From Solea solea (Eukaryota > Chordata > Actinopteri > Pleuronectiformes > Soleidae): a stretch of DNA of 64,000 nt. Under the pieces are notes generated by a model. The model made no database searches and had not been told where the DNA came from. It was given only the letters and a program-made list of their open reading frames with translations. Shown here in pieces: positions 50,663 to 63,117 of this stretch; the stretch's first letter is position 1, and each line of letters starts with the position of its first letter. Position numbers and translations under genes: made by a program. The stretch is taken from contig NC_081137.1 in assembly GCF_958295425.1 (NCBI RefSeq), forward strand, positions 8,248,238 through 8,312,237, written 5' to 3'.

Positions 50663-52140
50663 AAAGTGGTGGGGAAAAAATTGTTGATCATAAATAGTGC
50701 TGGGGACATGTCCCCGGTGTATCTGACGCCTATGGGCCCTGGAAATAAATATTTTTATTGACAAAGTGTGTGTGTGTGTTTTTTTAAGTACTGGTTCGAG
50801 AACCGTTTAAGCACCAGAGACATTCAAAAATACAGAGTAGGCACCGGTATCGGATAAAACCCAACCGATACCCAACCCTATTTGTGACAGGTGTCATAAG
50901 TTATTAAAGGCATCTACATATTGTCAAGTTGATTGTAAAAGGGTTTAGAGTCCAACAACATGGAAGTCTGAATCTACTGTAGCAAAGCAAACACTTGGAA
51001 AAATAAGCTATCTCTTGTAATTTTCCAGAATTACCATCCATGATACATATATTTGGATTCCTGGAAGACTTTAATTCAAAGAATTTTCAGCTATTCTATT
51101 AATACATGTTTGACTTCTTTTCATTATTGGGAAACATTCCAGTTTCTGTTTTTTTCTAATTAGGCAAGTGGCAGCTAGCTTGTGGTGTTTCAGGGCAGCT
51201 TTTGCCCAGGGAGGGAAATTATAGTGATCTTTCCAAAATCCTGATCAGCCTTTTCCATTTTTACAGGGTCAGTTAAAGCAAAGCTTCCTGTATGGCAACT
51301 GCGTATCAGGACATTTTAGTAGAGATATGACATTCCTCAGTGCTCAGCAACATTTGTTTTCATAGAGCTACAGAACATGTCATTTGTGTGATTGTCAAAC
51401 TCTTTATAAGTTTAACTCTGACTTAACTGCATGTTTGTTTGTTTTTCTAAATGTAAGGTTTTTGCACAATTTTTACTCAGCTGCCCCTGCAGGCCTAGTC
51501 TCTTGTTCTCTTGTGTAGTATATTAACCTAATTTGTACTAACACTTCTTTCATTGTGTACCCGGCGGGGGTCAACAATTTAGTGTGAAGAAAGAAGCCAT
51601 TATTTCCAGTGCTTTCTTGTGCTCAAGCTATTCTTTGACGGCTGTTCTCAAAAAGAAGACAAGAAAAGAAGAAACTGCTCCTTCTATGCTCTTGTTTCGT
51701 TTCTGTTCTGTCTTGAAGCTGTTTGGGAGAGAGAGGGGAGGTGCAGGGAGAAGGAGGGCGATGAGGGAGGTGGAGGAAGCTGCCTCACAAGGGTCCCACA
51801 CAAGGGGAACCACTGGCAAAGCTGTTTCACACTCCTTTTGCCCCTGCCTTTCTCTGTGTGTATGTCAGCATGCACCTGTACATGTCATATTGCTGTCATG
51901 TTAGCACCTTGTGCAAACAGAAAGAAGCAGGAATGGACCTGCTAGAAAATAACAAATACCCAGCACAAAAGTATCATGTTTGGAGAGTTTCTGACTCCAT
52001 TTTGAGACAGTGGAAACCAGAGGAACAAAGTTACTCATCTGGGATGAAGGACTAATAACAATCAGACTTATACGGAAAAGGGTAAGTTACTTCTCAAACA
52101 GCTGCATATATTTTAGGTTAGGAGGTTTTCACCTCCTTGT
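50663..52140. other. unrecognised stretch
   Basis: (TG)n at about 50767-50780. Open frames at 51584-51945 are Lys/Arg-rich without motifs. No gene supported. Confidence 0.4.
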
Positions 52141-52385
52141 GCAACTGCTTTTAAACCCAGCAAACTGTCTTAATCTTCAGTTATACAATACAGCTGTGAC
52201 TGTGAATGCATATCTGTAGGGGCATGTGTTTTGTTTGTTGAATTTTCAACCAGGATCAGTATAAATGTTTTAAACTCCTTAACTGCTTATAAACCCAGCA
52301 AACTGTTTAAATATTCAATTATACAATACCGCTGTGAGTATGAATGCATATCTGTGGGGCATGTGTTTTGTTTGTTGAATTTTCA
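52141..52385. repeat. tandem duplication, about 135-bp period
   Basis: AAACCCAGCAAACTGT, ATTATACAATAC-type and GCATGTGTTTTGTTTGTTGA blocks occur in the same order at about 52154-52246 and again at about 52291-52384, with several substitutions. Confidence 0.75.
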
Positions 52386-53760
52386 TGATGCAGTGGCTGC
52401 AATGTGCCTTATTCTAGCTCTTGGTGTAATTCTTGCTTTCTCTTGTTCACCTTATTCAGACATTTACATGTTAACCCATAATTTGTGGCGCTCTTATTTC
52501 AGTTATTATAACGTTACAACCTCATCGCTCAGTTTACTGTGCTGGTGGTAGATTGTCGATCTTATTGGGGTCTGAACACCAAAGTATGAAGGACCCTGAA
52601 GGAGTTATTGTTGTATTATGTTCACTGTGTCTTTGTTTGGGCAGTGTGTGTGTCTATGGTCAAACAAGTGTGAGCACCAACCAGAAGCTGAAGGACATTG
52701 GTGTGCATGATGACTGAACTAGATGATATTTTGTATTATGGGTGATAGCTGGCTTGTTTAGTGTGCCAGTTGCTATAAGTCCCTGTAAAGTAGTAAAAAA
52801 CCATACATTTGGAGATTGTAAAACTACAGGAATATGAAATAAGGTATAACAAGCATGAACAAATACCTAGTATTCTCTGCTCTGAAACACTGTGTGCATG
52901 TCTACTGAAGGCACAAGTATCGGCTTTACAATACATGACATTCTGATCACAGGTGATCCAGTTCTGAATATGATGGATAAGAACCACAACTGCTAATCAG
53001 TTTTTACCAAGCTATCCTTTTTAATTCATCCATGTGAACAAATAAACATTTACGAATTAAATTGGTTTGCCTAAAAAATTCTGCTAAATGCCCATAAATA
53101 AACCTCAAAAAGGCCCGTAAACTTGCACACAAAGTGATGAAAAACCCTAACCCTAGTTCGCTGACAGAAACTAGAATGGCATGTCCCATCTCTGTGTGTG
53201 GCAGTTCCCAACTCTTTCTCCTCTGCAGATAAACTAGCACATTTTTGGAGGCAAACTTAATGTGATTGCATTATTTGGCATAACTAGAGCTGCCGAATCT
53301 AGAGCTGATTGTTATATTTGTGAAATGATTGATATTGACATAAGGAAATTGGCATGTATTAAAAACACATTGTTCAGGTAAAAACAATTAAATATAAAGT
53401 ATGAAGAGTGGGGCAAAACAAATGAACATGTCAGTGACATGCTTTGGTCAAAATACCATAAGCACCATAGCAGTTCAATAACCCTGCTAAAACCGCCCCT
53501 TTCAGAACGCTCGGTTTTCGTGCTTTGTCCCTTAATATGCAAACGAGACACAGGCAAACACACACCCACTTCTTCCAGGGGGTTTCTGATTTGTCCTCTT
53601 TACAGCGCTTTACAGCTCCATTCCTCTCCCCCTCCCTCCACTAGTTCTCTGACAATATCAACATGGCAGCGTGCGCAGAAAACAGCGAGAGTGCGGTCAC
53701 AGGAAGAGACGTCCTACATAAGGATTGAGCCAAACAGTGCCGAACTGTAAATCAGTTAAA
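52386..53760. other. unrecognised stretch
   Basis: No gene or element supported. Short open frames only. Confidence 0.4.
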
Positions 53761-53763
53761 AAC

Positions 53764-53995
53764 ACTTAGGGACGCCACCGCTGATCGCCAGCGCCGCGCG
53801 GCGAGCTGAATAATCTGCCGCTGTATGTTACTGTATCAGACCGGTGACTGTGCTCCGGAGACCTCGACACCGCTGGTCGCCATCGCTGATCGCCAGCGGC
53901 GCGCTGCATAAACTGCCGCTGTATGTCACATACAGCGGCAGTTTAGGCAGCTCGCCGCTCGCCGCTGGCGATCAGCGGTGGCGATCAGCACTGCT
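53764..53995. repeat. GC-rich foldback: one direct and two inverted units
   Basis: CGCCACCGCTGATCGCCAGC and CTGCCGCTGTATGT occur at 53773-53829, again at about 53879-53926, and inverted at 53928-53985. The centre is a perfect 18-bp inverted repeat (53909-53926 with 53928-53945) separated by one base, extended by GC-rich arms to about 55 bp each. This could extrude as a cruciform. Confidence 0.85.
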
Positions 53996-54013
53996 GTCCC
54001 TTTGTCTTTTTAA

Positions 54014-54609
54014 AGGCGACATAGAATGCTTGTATCACACATATATGTTAGTTATGGAGGTCTACTTACATATATTAACTTGTTTTCATGATTAAAAACC
54101 TCCTAATCGCTGCAAACGAGCCGATCAAAATATCTCCTCGCTGACGCTCTCGTCAGCCGCGCTGTTTCAGACCAAACAGTTGCTGTGATTGGCCAGCCAA
54201 CGAGAGCTTTCCTACTGTCCTGTGATTGGCCAGGTACCTGGAAGTGACGTAATAGATAGGCCAGCGCTCAGATACACAGCTCCCCCTCTGGCACGGTGGA
54301 TGCTCTGCATCTCAGCAGCTACAACGAGACTAGTTCTTCTTCTTCTTCTGCGGTTGAATGTACGCAACCGGATGTGCCCGGACTAGTGCCCGCACCGGGA
54401 GGCGCTACGGTGGTGAGGATTTCTGATGACGACATCAAATTAAGGAAGTGTCGATCCGCTTCGCAGAGCCCAGGAAAACAATACAACACTATTTTCTCAG
54501 CAGTGGCTGAACTGTTTGTTTCATAACTTTAGGGTTTCGTAAACGAGGTAATGACGCAGATACACACAAAAACGCAGCGTTAATTGGAGCTTCCGGTCTA
54601 TGTCACCTT
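54014..54609. mobile_element. TTAA-type MITE, copy 2
   Basis: Starts TTAA/AGGCGACATAGAATGCTT and ends with the inverse of AGGTGACATAGACCGG. Its body matches 38098-38651, with an extra segment around 54185-54260 absent from copy 1. It lies directly beside the GC-rich foldback. Confidence 0.65.
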
Positions 54610-55614
54610 CAACTGATTTTCACAGAGAGCGCAGCGGTGCTGCACAGAGAGTGCCACCATCCATCAAACCTATGCCCTTGCACCAGAAACCTTTTTTTGT
54701 AACTATAGTGGCCTATAGCATCATTTCGACACAATCAAGTGATATAATGTCAATCACTGTGTAATTGTTGACAAAACAAAATGCCTCATGTTTTTGTCTA
54801 TTTGCTATGTTCTTGTCTGTTTGCTATAATTGCTATAAACCTTTTTTTTTAGCCAAATTATTTTATTATTATTATTGTTATTATTTTATTTTTTTTTTCA
54901 AATGTTCTGTATAGTCAAACAGCTATTTTCCTTGTCGGCCCACCTGCTTCTGAAGTTGAATAACCCTGGTCTACACCTTCACCTGCTGCCACCTGCTGAA
55001 ACAAACGGCCTAATGCCCCCTGTTTGAGGTATCAGTCTGCAAGGTGAAAGGGAGAGAGTATTTAGGTGTGTGCAGGAGTGGCTTCTCACAGAGGGTTTGT
55101 TTTTCTTTTTAAAAATTGGCTGGATCTAAGGCAGATTGACTGGCCAAGGTCAGCCCCAGGATCCCCCCGGACTCCTGGCCTCTAGAGCCAATCCAGGAAT
55201 TCATCAACACATTGTATAGACATCACACTGTGAAAAATCATTCATCTTGTAATAATTCACACAGAACAGTATAGACCCATTCTTCTTCAGTACAAGGACT
55301 GTGGGGCTACTCCAGACACTGTGGTATTCCCATCACCAGCAAGGTTGCCTCTCTGTTGGCAGATGCCTGCTTCCTGTGTATCACTACAATCTCTTCCAAC
55401 ATCTGCACCAATGTGGTCACTGGCTGAAGCTGCTGCTATTCATGTCAGTGTAGCAGATACTGCAACAGAGAGGCCATAAGTCTCTGCTGGTGTCATTTTA
55501 GACTGATTACTGGGAGTGAAGTATTGTTTTTGATGGCTCTGTCTGTCTGTGTCTATGTGTGCCTCCACACTTGCTTGTAATATGAGCAACAGAGGGTTGT
55601 TAGAATAACTTTCT
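54610..55614. other. unrecognised stretch
   Basis: T-rich low-complexity sequence at about 54841-54900. No gene supported. Confidence 0.4.
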
Positions 55615-55679
55615 TTAGAATTTATACATGCAACCTTCTGATCTGGAGTCAGACGCTCTACCGTTGCACCACAGAGTCT
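55615..55679 (-). pseudogene. tRNA-Trp (CCA) pseudogene
   Basis: The minus strand from 55679 reads acceptor GACTCTG, D-arm GGTGCAACGGTAGAGCG and anticodon arm CTGACTCCAGATCAG (anticodon CCA at 55647-55645), then AAGGTTGC. These match vertebrate tRNA-Trp closely. The T-arm and 3' acceptor strand are absent or degraded (no GTTCGAATC), so it is a truncated copy, not a functional tRNA. Confidence 0.75.
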
Positions 55680-56189
55680 GCTTCACATAGAGGCCGACAT
55701 AGGCTTGTTGCATGAATGGGGCGAAGTCTGCCATCTCTGATTGCCTTGTTTATTTTGAACTCAAACTGCTCGATGCCAGCCCAGTGCCAACAGTTTGCAC
55801 CAACTCAAAAACTAAATTTAAATGTTCCATGCCTTGCCATGTCTTTAAGTGCACTCTCCTCACCTCTCACTAACCTTTTGACACTGATCAACAACGTAAA
55901 CTATGTATTTTACCATTAATTTGCTAAATACAATTCTCCAGCACAGTTTTTTTTTTGGGAAAGAAATGAGGGGTATGTCATAGAATATTTTTATATATAC
56001 TTTTCAGATTTTCAGGCCAGAGTGTGACAGGGCTGACGTTGGTGGCTGGGTTGGTGGTTCGAATGAAAAAATTACAAGAATTCCTGTAGAAAAGCTGAAA
56101 ATATACTCACTTGCAATACAAACAAAATATTACTTTGTGTGTAAGCTGGTGGACACAGCCAGCACTATAGGGCGGCGAACTGTGCCATA
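55680..56189. other. unrecognised stretch
   Basis: No gene supported. Confidence 0.4.
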
Positions 56190-56194
56190 CCATA

Positions 56195-56420
56195 TTATAT
56201 TCAATTCAATTCAATTTTATTTGTATAGGGCCAAATCACAACATGCATTATCTCAAAGCACAGTACATAGACAACGTCCTCGAGAGCAGAGAAACCCAAC
56301 AATTCACACAATGAGCAAGCACTAGGCATCAGTGGAGAGAAATCTCTGAGAGAACCAGACTCAAAGATGTGCAGCCACCTGCCTTGGGATGAAAGGAAAA
56401 CTGGGGGACAGAGGAGAGGT
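56195..56420 (-). mobile_element. fish interspersed repeat with (ATTCA)n-type tail
   Basis: TTCAATTCAATTCAATTTTA then TTTGTATAGGGCCAAATCAC is a very common fish repeat end. Read on the minus strand, it ends in a pentanucleotide tail (TTGAA)n, as for a non-LTR retroelement 3' end. The coding body is absent. Confidence 0.55.
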
Positions 56421-57557
56421 GGGGGAGAGGAAAGGAGTAGAGGAAGGACATGGGACATCCTGTATTTGAATTAAATAAATACTGGCATGTGTCTCGTTTT
56501 CAAAATAGAAATATGCATACCCTTTAAATCTGGCATTGAAATCTGTGTTTGTACTATTTTCCTGTCTGTGTGACTGTGGAGTTTAGTAAACAGATTAGCA
56601 CAGTGGAAAACATGAGTGAGAACGATGAGGAGCCTGGGACGTCGGCTGCTGGCCATGCTCCAAAAAATAAAAGGCTGCATTCCTACATTAAAGAGTGGGA
56701 ACAAAATGTTTGATTGGGTTAAATCCGTTAGTGGCGATTCAAGCCGAACCTTCTACATATAGTGTCGGCAGAATTTTTTTGATCAGCTATAGTGGCACAA
56801 ACAACTTGAAATGCAGATGCAAAAGGACTGACAGCTGTCCACTTGTATTAGGATTTCTCAGAATGGTTGTTCATACTAGGTTAGAACAGCCTCATCAAGA
56901 GAGAAAGAGCACTGGGCTGTCTCTAGTGTGTGTAAGAGAAAGCAAGTGGCGCTGTCACTGGTGCTGAAAGTAAGTGCAAGTGTAATATTCTTGCAGCCAG
57001 CTATTCTAAAAAGAGAGATTTAGGCGTATTAGTGTTGTTGTCATTTATAGGATGCTTAGTGGCATGAAGGTACAGTATATAGTTCAAACACTAGTAGTCA
57101 CGGTGCTTTTATAATGGGAATCTGGCACTACTTGTTTTTTAATGAAGTTTTGAACAAAGCAAAGTGAACAAGTAGATGATCTAATTTTTGCCTGGTAATG
57201 TTGCTGGCTGCTCAGTTTCCCATGGCATTAATACACTGAATCTGTGGCCAAAATAGAATCAATCCCAAACATGGCCAAAAAAACACAACCTCCTTGACAG
57301 AGTTGATAAAATAAATACAAGTTTTCTAAATGGTGGTGGCTAGAGCAAATTAGTGACCCACAGTCAACAATGGTCACAATTATGAGAACAAGACCCAGGT
57401 TGAAAAATAACAGAGTATCTTGTAAACAGTGCTGCATTGCAACTGATCATTTACCTCACACCATTTGCATCTAATTGGCTGCAGCTGTCTCACACACCAG
57501 AAATACATGCCTCTTTCAGGGCAAGCCTTGCTACTAAACAAAAGGGCCTCCGTGTTG
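56421..57557. other. unrecognised stretch
   Basis: A short frame at 56610-56710 on the plus strand (MSENDEEPGTSAAGHAPKN) looks like the start of a transposase-like gene but is quickly lost. No gene supported. Confidence 0.35.
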
Positions 57558-57565
57558 GTCTAGAT

Positions 57566-58381
57566 CAGGGGCGTCAAACTCTGGCCTGGTGTAATTATAT
57601 TTGGCCCGCAAGGCCATAATGAATGACCACTGTAATTGGCCCGCCGGTATTACCAAGCGCCTGTTTTACTAATATACATGTGTCAATATCAAGCCCCGAG
57701 GACAGATGTGGCCAACCACGTCATTTTATGTGGCTGCGAGTGCTTAATTGATCTTAAAAAAAAGTTGCCTTATAATAAATCTATGTTGCTTTAAATAGTG
57801 CATTGACTATAAACTACATTTTCACAATGCATGGCAATTTATCCGCGAAATGACGGCATCCTGCCAATAGATCCAGTGTTTACATTAGTGTTTATTTACT
57901 ACTACAAGTGAGATTAAGCAGATTGAGAAATATCCACAAATGATATTAAATGTTCAGGAGGTAAAAGATTGATGCAGATAAAAAAACTGTTTCATGAAAA
58001 ATGGAAAGGCGAAATATGCAATCTACCATTACACCAATTTTTTTATTTTTTGGTCATTTATTTTTAGACAATATTTTAATCAGATATCATATCTTAAAAA
58101 TTAGATGGAGCCCAAAATTTTTCAACTCAAGGTAATGTTTGAGCAAGCATCAAAGTAGAACAATTTTATTTTTATATCTATAAAATCTATTTATTTCTGA
58201 AATAATTTTAATACAAAACTATAGTCTTTTTTCCTGTGGAAAAGCTAAAGTACAGATTTGTAACAGAAAGACAAAAACAAGCCAAATTAAAACAGGTTTT
58301 TTAATAAATTTTTGTTTTTGCACATGACCACTCCAAATGTATTAAAATTGGCCCGCGATGGATTTGAGTTTGACACCCCTG
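57566..58381. mobile_element. hAT MITE, 816 bp, perfect 8-bp target duplication
   Basis: Terminal inverted repeats are CAGGGGCGTCAAACTC (left) and the inverse of CAGGGGTGTCAAACTC (right). GTCTAGAT flanks both sides (57558-57565 and 58382-58389). Includes GGCCCGC words near both ends. No transposase. Confidence 0.92.
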
Positions 58382-58389
58382 GTCTAGAT

Positions 58390-58812
58390 AAACACATTTT
58401 TCTGAGAAAACACCGACACAGTTACACTTTACTGCAGCTACATCCTCATGGACAATTTAGGCCAGACTGGGCTAGAGTTCAGACATGCAGCAAGAATCAT
58501 GTGCTGCACGTGAATCCATGCTGGCCTGTTAAACAATGGAGCCTTTGACAGTCTTACCTCCCCCAGTCCACTGCACAGTTAGAGCACTGTCTCTCTAGGG
58601 CTGGAGTGTCACTCGTCATCTCTGTTGTTCTCCCCTAGTGCTGGCCAGCTGATTTCTAGGCCCTTGGATGTGAAAGCAGCAGCACAGACACGCTACAGCT
58701 AAATTTCAGCCTAGAGTACCCCAGTAGAGAGACCAGCAACATCTCAGTCGAGATTCCTGCAATAACCTGATAGGATGCTAATGTTTGGAAGAGGGCGAAC
58801 TGGTCCTTTTTA
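58390..58812. other. unrecognised stretch
   Basis: No gene supported. Confidence 0.4.
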
Positions 58813-58820
58813 GTCTGACC

Positions 58821-59305
58821 TAGGGTTCTCAACGGGTTTGGTCCGAAAAATTCTGCAAATAAGGCGGGTCGGGTCGGGCCTCGGGCTTCCTTTTTCCCCT
58901 CATAAAACACATTTCTTGCAGTTTGTAAATTATATGTTGTTTGATCTGAATCATCGCTGTTCACATGTGGTGAATAGTAAATCTGTCTGTCTGCTTGATG
59001 GAGAGGGGCAGACCTGCTGACCTAAGGGCAAATGTACAACAGTATGTGAAGTCCCGCCTGTTAGCTGCGCAGCAGCCGGTACCAGAGGACCCAGATGACG
59101 CAAACCAGGAGACGGGTGCTGTGTCAACAGCAGCAGCAGCACCCCTGCAAATAAAACACCGCGCTTCGATCAATGGGAAAATGTATCCCGGGCCGGTTTG
59201 GGCGGACAACTCATGCTGGTATGTCGGGTCGGGCCGGGTTTGGGTGTAAAGACCCGCGGGCTGGGTTGGGTCGGGTTGTAATTTTCAGGCCTGTTGAGAA
59301 CTCTA
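58821..59305. mobile_element. hAT-type MITE, 485 bp
   Basis: Ends TAGGGTTCTCAACGGG and the inverse of TAGAGTTCTCAACAGG. Flanks GTCTGACC and GTCCGACC (7 of 8). Its body has clusters of GGGTCGGG and a short frame (MMERGRPADLRANVQQYVKS) that may be a relic of a hAT transposase N-terminus. Confidence 0.85.
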
Positions 59306-59392
59306 GTCCGACCCACCTCGGATACTCTCAGATAGGGAATAGAGATCGTTGATGATGCATTGCAGGTACTTTCTGCTATATTGAGTTTATAC

Positions 59393-60227
59393 CAGTGGTG
59401 TAGTGGTCCCTGGAGAAGTGGGTATACTCTCATTTTCTACTTGCTCACTATAATAAAATGATCATGACATGATTAGGAGCAGTTTGTAGTTACTACTGGT
59501 CACACAAGCAGCCTGGATGAATGTAAAATGTATTTATCATGAGGCAAACATGGTGTTTCGGTTATTTTTTGCACATTTATTTAAATAAAATACTTCAAAT
59601 CTGAAATAAAACACACAAATCATTCTCTTCCAAACAACAAAACTAATCAGGTAAACTTAAAAGTGCACTGTCATAAAAGTACAAGTTCTTCAACTTTGAA
59701 CATAAATACTGATGATTTCCACCTTGGAGGCTGATATTTCCTCTTCATAGATTGTATGCTGAACGCATCAGGAGTTGCTCGCGCTCAGTGACGTTAGTGA
59801 TGGGCGGGGCTTGTGGTGGAGGAACACGGGTCTGAAGCTCAGCTGCCTGTAACACTTCAACGTTCTTATGCTTTGCGTGTTTTCCAAAGCTCAGGGCGAT
59901 TGTTATGTGTCGGCTGAAAACTCACACACCGCCGCTTGTTGTGTTATTTCTTCATCTGTTGTTTGGTCTGCTGCCATTATCGTAGTCAAGTGGCACTGGC
60001 ACCTGAGGTTTTTTTTTATTTAGTTTTTTTTCACTGGCACCTGAGGTGCATGACCTGTCCTACTCTGCCTCCGATTGGCTCATCAGTCCTCATGCCTAAA
60101 GTTAACCAATCTAATCAGTGAAAGCAGCGAGTACCAGCCAATTAGGGACAGAGGAGGATGGCTCACAGATATTACTGAATGGTGCGCATCAGGGGGGATT
60201 TAGAAGTGGAACTGGACTACACCGCTG
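59393..60227. mobile_element. hAT-type MITE, 835 bp, perfect 8-bp target duplication
   Basis: Left end CAGTGGTGTAGTGGTCC and inverted right end CAGCGGTGTAGTCCAG. GTTTATAC on both sides (59385-59392 and 60228-60235). No transposase seen. Confidence 0.88.
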
Positions 60228-60235
60228 GTTTATAC

Positions 60236-62449
60236 TACAGGTGCTTTGTCAGTATCTCTGTGCATGCACAACGGAGAATGGAGCTACACTTCACTGCATT
60301 CCATTAGTATGCCTATATTACTGGAGGAACAAAAACAAAATCAGTTTTTTGTATTTCTCTACTGTGAAGCTGATGAGCTCAGATTGCTCAGAAGTATAAT
60401 CTGAGTAATCTGGGCTCAATAAATACAGTAAAATCAATAACATTGTTTAGATGATGTAAAAAGAGCAGTTTTAACAATTTAAAACTATAAATCAATTAAT
60501 TTTATCTGCCTGGTAGATGATGAACATAAATGCAAGCAATAAGTGTTATCTGTTATGCAGAACTACCACCTCCCCGAAGACCGAAGACAATTGTGTAAAC
60601 AGACAGCACTCAGGAGGAATGCTGGACTCTATGACCTCCCACCCTGAGTGCTGTTACAGTGCACTGAGTTCAACTGAAACAGCCTGCCCCACGCTGCGCC
60701 TCCCTAAAGCTCCGCCTCGCTCTATCCCAATCTGAGGCCCCTCAGGATGGAAAAACACACCTCTTTCTCCCAACACCACAGCTTCCTCACACACTTGTGC
60801 ATTGGATTGCTCCCTTCTATATGGCCCAGCTGTCAAAGCAGCAAGGTCTTGTATTTCAGTTCATCTCTTGTCAATTTATTTTCCTTATCCCCTCCTTATT
60901 CATTTTATATTAATTAGGTAAAAAGAATGACACATTGTAAATATTCTATCACATGTTTCAGCAGATGCCCCTAAACATTACTATAGTCATTTCTATATCA
61001 GCCACTTTTCTGTGTTGTTCAACCTCCCTGGATGATGATGTTGATTGTGAGTGAACCTTAAACGTTCATGGCTTTGAACAGTTTTTCTCTTTTCAACTTT
61101 AAGGACAACTTTATGTTTTGTGAAAAATGACAGCTCTTACAGCTTGAACTCTGTAGACTGGAAGGCATTTTCAGTGTCTAGCTGACAGTGCCCTCTGCTG
61201 GAGTCTAAAGAAGATAAATGGCAGAACTATGAGGAAAGATGCAGTAAGATGTCTGAGTTTGTGAAGTCATCCAGATCTGCATTTCTGTACAGTGTATAGA
61301 AAGAAAGAAAAACAAACACCCAATGAAAAAGAGGAGTGATAGAAATTCACTCTGGTAGCTGCAGCTGTCAGATGATTCATAACATATGAAAAAATCATGT
61401 AGTCATCAAGTAGATGTATTTAACACATTTTATTAAATGTAGCAGTCACTGATCATACCAGATTATGAATCTTAAAGTTATATTCTTCCAATGTGGATGT
61501 ATTAGGCACTGACACCCCGTGTACTGCCATGACTGGAAAGCCTGAGATGCAGATCACTCTCACTGACAACATGGCTGTCCATGGCTGACAAGTGATTTTA
61601 GGCACACCTAATAAAATCTTCAACTCACAAGTCCATAATATCATAATTTAAGCGTGCAGGTTTGTTTAAGTATTTAAAGTATATTGCTGTTTAATGTGAT
61701 CTGATAGTGCAGTGCACTATTGTTTAAATAAAGATTTCGTTGGATTGTATCTGTGCTTTTTACAATGCAATATTGCCTTTGCGAGTCTGAGTAGTTATAC
61801 AAAACCGTACCGTTACCGTGGCCCAAAAAACGTGATACATTCCATTCCCCACTGAGATCAGTGGTTTTTGATCTGGACCTGGTCCAAAGTGGTCTATATG
61901 CTGAAAAGATGATGAAATTTGCCTTTATTGAATAATAGAAAAAAGGTTTCACAAATCATAGACTCTTTTTTTATGAATCTTCAAGGTCTGTATGATAATC
62001 CATTCCAGATTTGAGAAAACTAGGTACAGTGGTTTTTGACCTGGACCTGGTCTTATGAGGTCAAGGTATAAAACAAAAACGGTGAAGGCAAATGCAGCGG
62101 GTCCATACTTGGAGAAACTGTATGAGAGAGAGAGAGGGAGAGATAAAAGAGTGTGTGTGAGAGGGAGAGAGAGAGAGTCTAAAGAAGTGACTTGCTGTAG
62201 CACTGATGAGGGTTTTGTTTCACAAAGAAAATTAGTTACTGTGATGAATGATGCTGGAGTAGCTGTAAAATAATGTTTTAAAAACTACCCCGAGCTAAAG
62301 TTGAAATGGCTCAGATAAACAGTACAGCAGTGAAATCACTCTGGTATTTATGTTGTTAGGATCTAACGACGTAATTGGTGAGAAAATAGGAATATGAATA
62401 ATTAATTAATTTCAATAATTAATTATTTGTATTAATTTTCTGCGACTTT
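60236..62449. other. unrecognised stretch with small hairpin
   Basis: A perfect 12-bp inverted repeat (ACAGCACTCAGG at 60603-60614 with 60643-60654) lies in an otherwise unremarkable region. (GA)n-rich sequence at about 62121-62178. No gene supported. Confidence 0.4.
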
Positions 62450-62885
62450 GTGGTGTGGACTATGAAAAGCTGTGTGACACTGTGTGTCACACCTGATGCC
62501 GGCCTTTGGGCTACACTTTTGCCAAAAGCACAGATTTATTTCAACAAGCTACCAGAGCTTGTCGCCGGTCACTACACAAAATTGGTCCCCATCACCCCAC
62601 GCGTGGAACCCTCCTCCAATCCACCCCCCACCCACAAACCCCAGAGAAGAGCACAACAACCTTTTGCCACATTACCTCCTGTTCGACAGCCAGGTCGCAA
62701 ATGCAAAAGACAGGCATGTAAACAGTGTGGTGCACCTGCAGACAGCAAGAGGAGTTGGATGACATGGTTGCGTGTGATAACGAGAACTGTGCCATTCAGT
62801 GGTTCCATTTGGCATGTGTAGGACTCAGTTCTGCACCTGCCCAAGAGCAGCCTTGGCTGTGTGTGACGCATTTACACTGGACTGA
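62450..62885 (+). pseudogene. C-terminal PHD-finger part of an ISL2EU-type accessory protein
   Basis: The plus strand encodes AQIYFNKLPELVAGHYTKLV, a Pro-rich linker and Cys-containing KRQACKQCGAP. After a one-frame shift near 62750 it reads MVACDNENCAIQWFHLACVG and PWLC. The CDN..C...WFH..C...W.C pattern is the second half of a PHD zinc finger, which reads histone tails in known families. In fish ISL2EU elements I recall a second protein with a YqaJ-type nuclease and a PHD end, converging on the transposase gene as here. The nuclease part is not visible. Confidence 0.55.
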
Positions 62886-63117
62886 ATCCACTGTAATATT
62901 ATAACTGTTGCTAACTCTACCTCGCAGTGTGAACACGCTGTTGAGTGGTTTGTTGTGCAAGTTTTGTTTGCACCTAATTTTTTTACAAATAAATAATCTA
63001 ACAAGCCAAAAATCAATCTTTGTATTTTATTTGCATATGGGTAAAAAGTCATTACATGTATGATGTTAACAGCATGACATAACAAGACAATATGGTAATA
63101 AAGAGACATATTTACAA

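Noticed and set aside
51584..51945. Two overlapping plus-strand frames of about 107 residues
   Set aside because: No motif, no splice signals I trust and low-complexity Lys/Arg/Glu composition.
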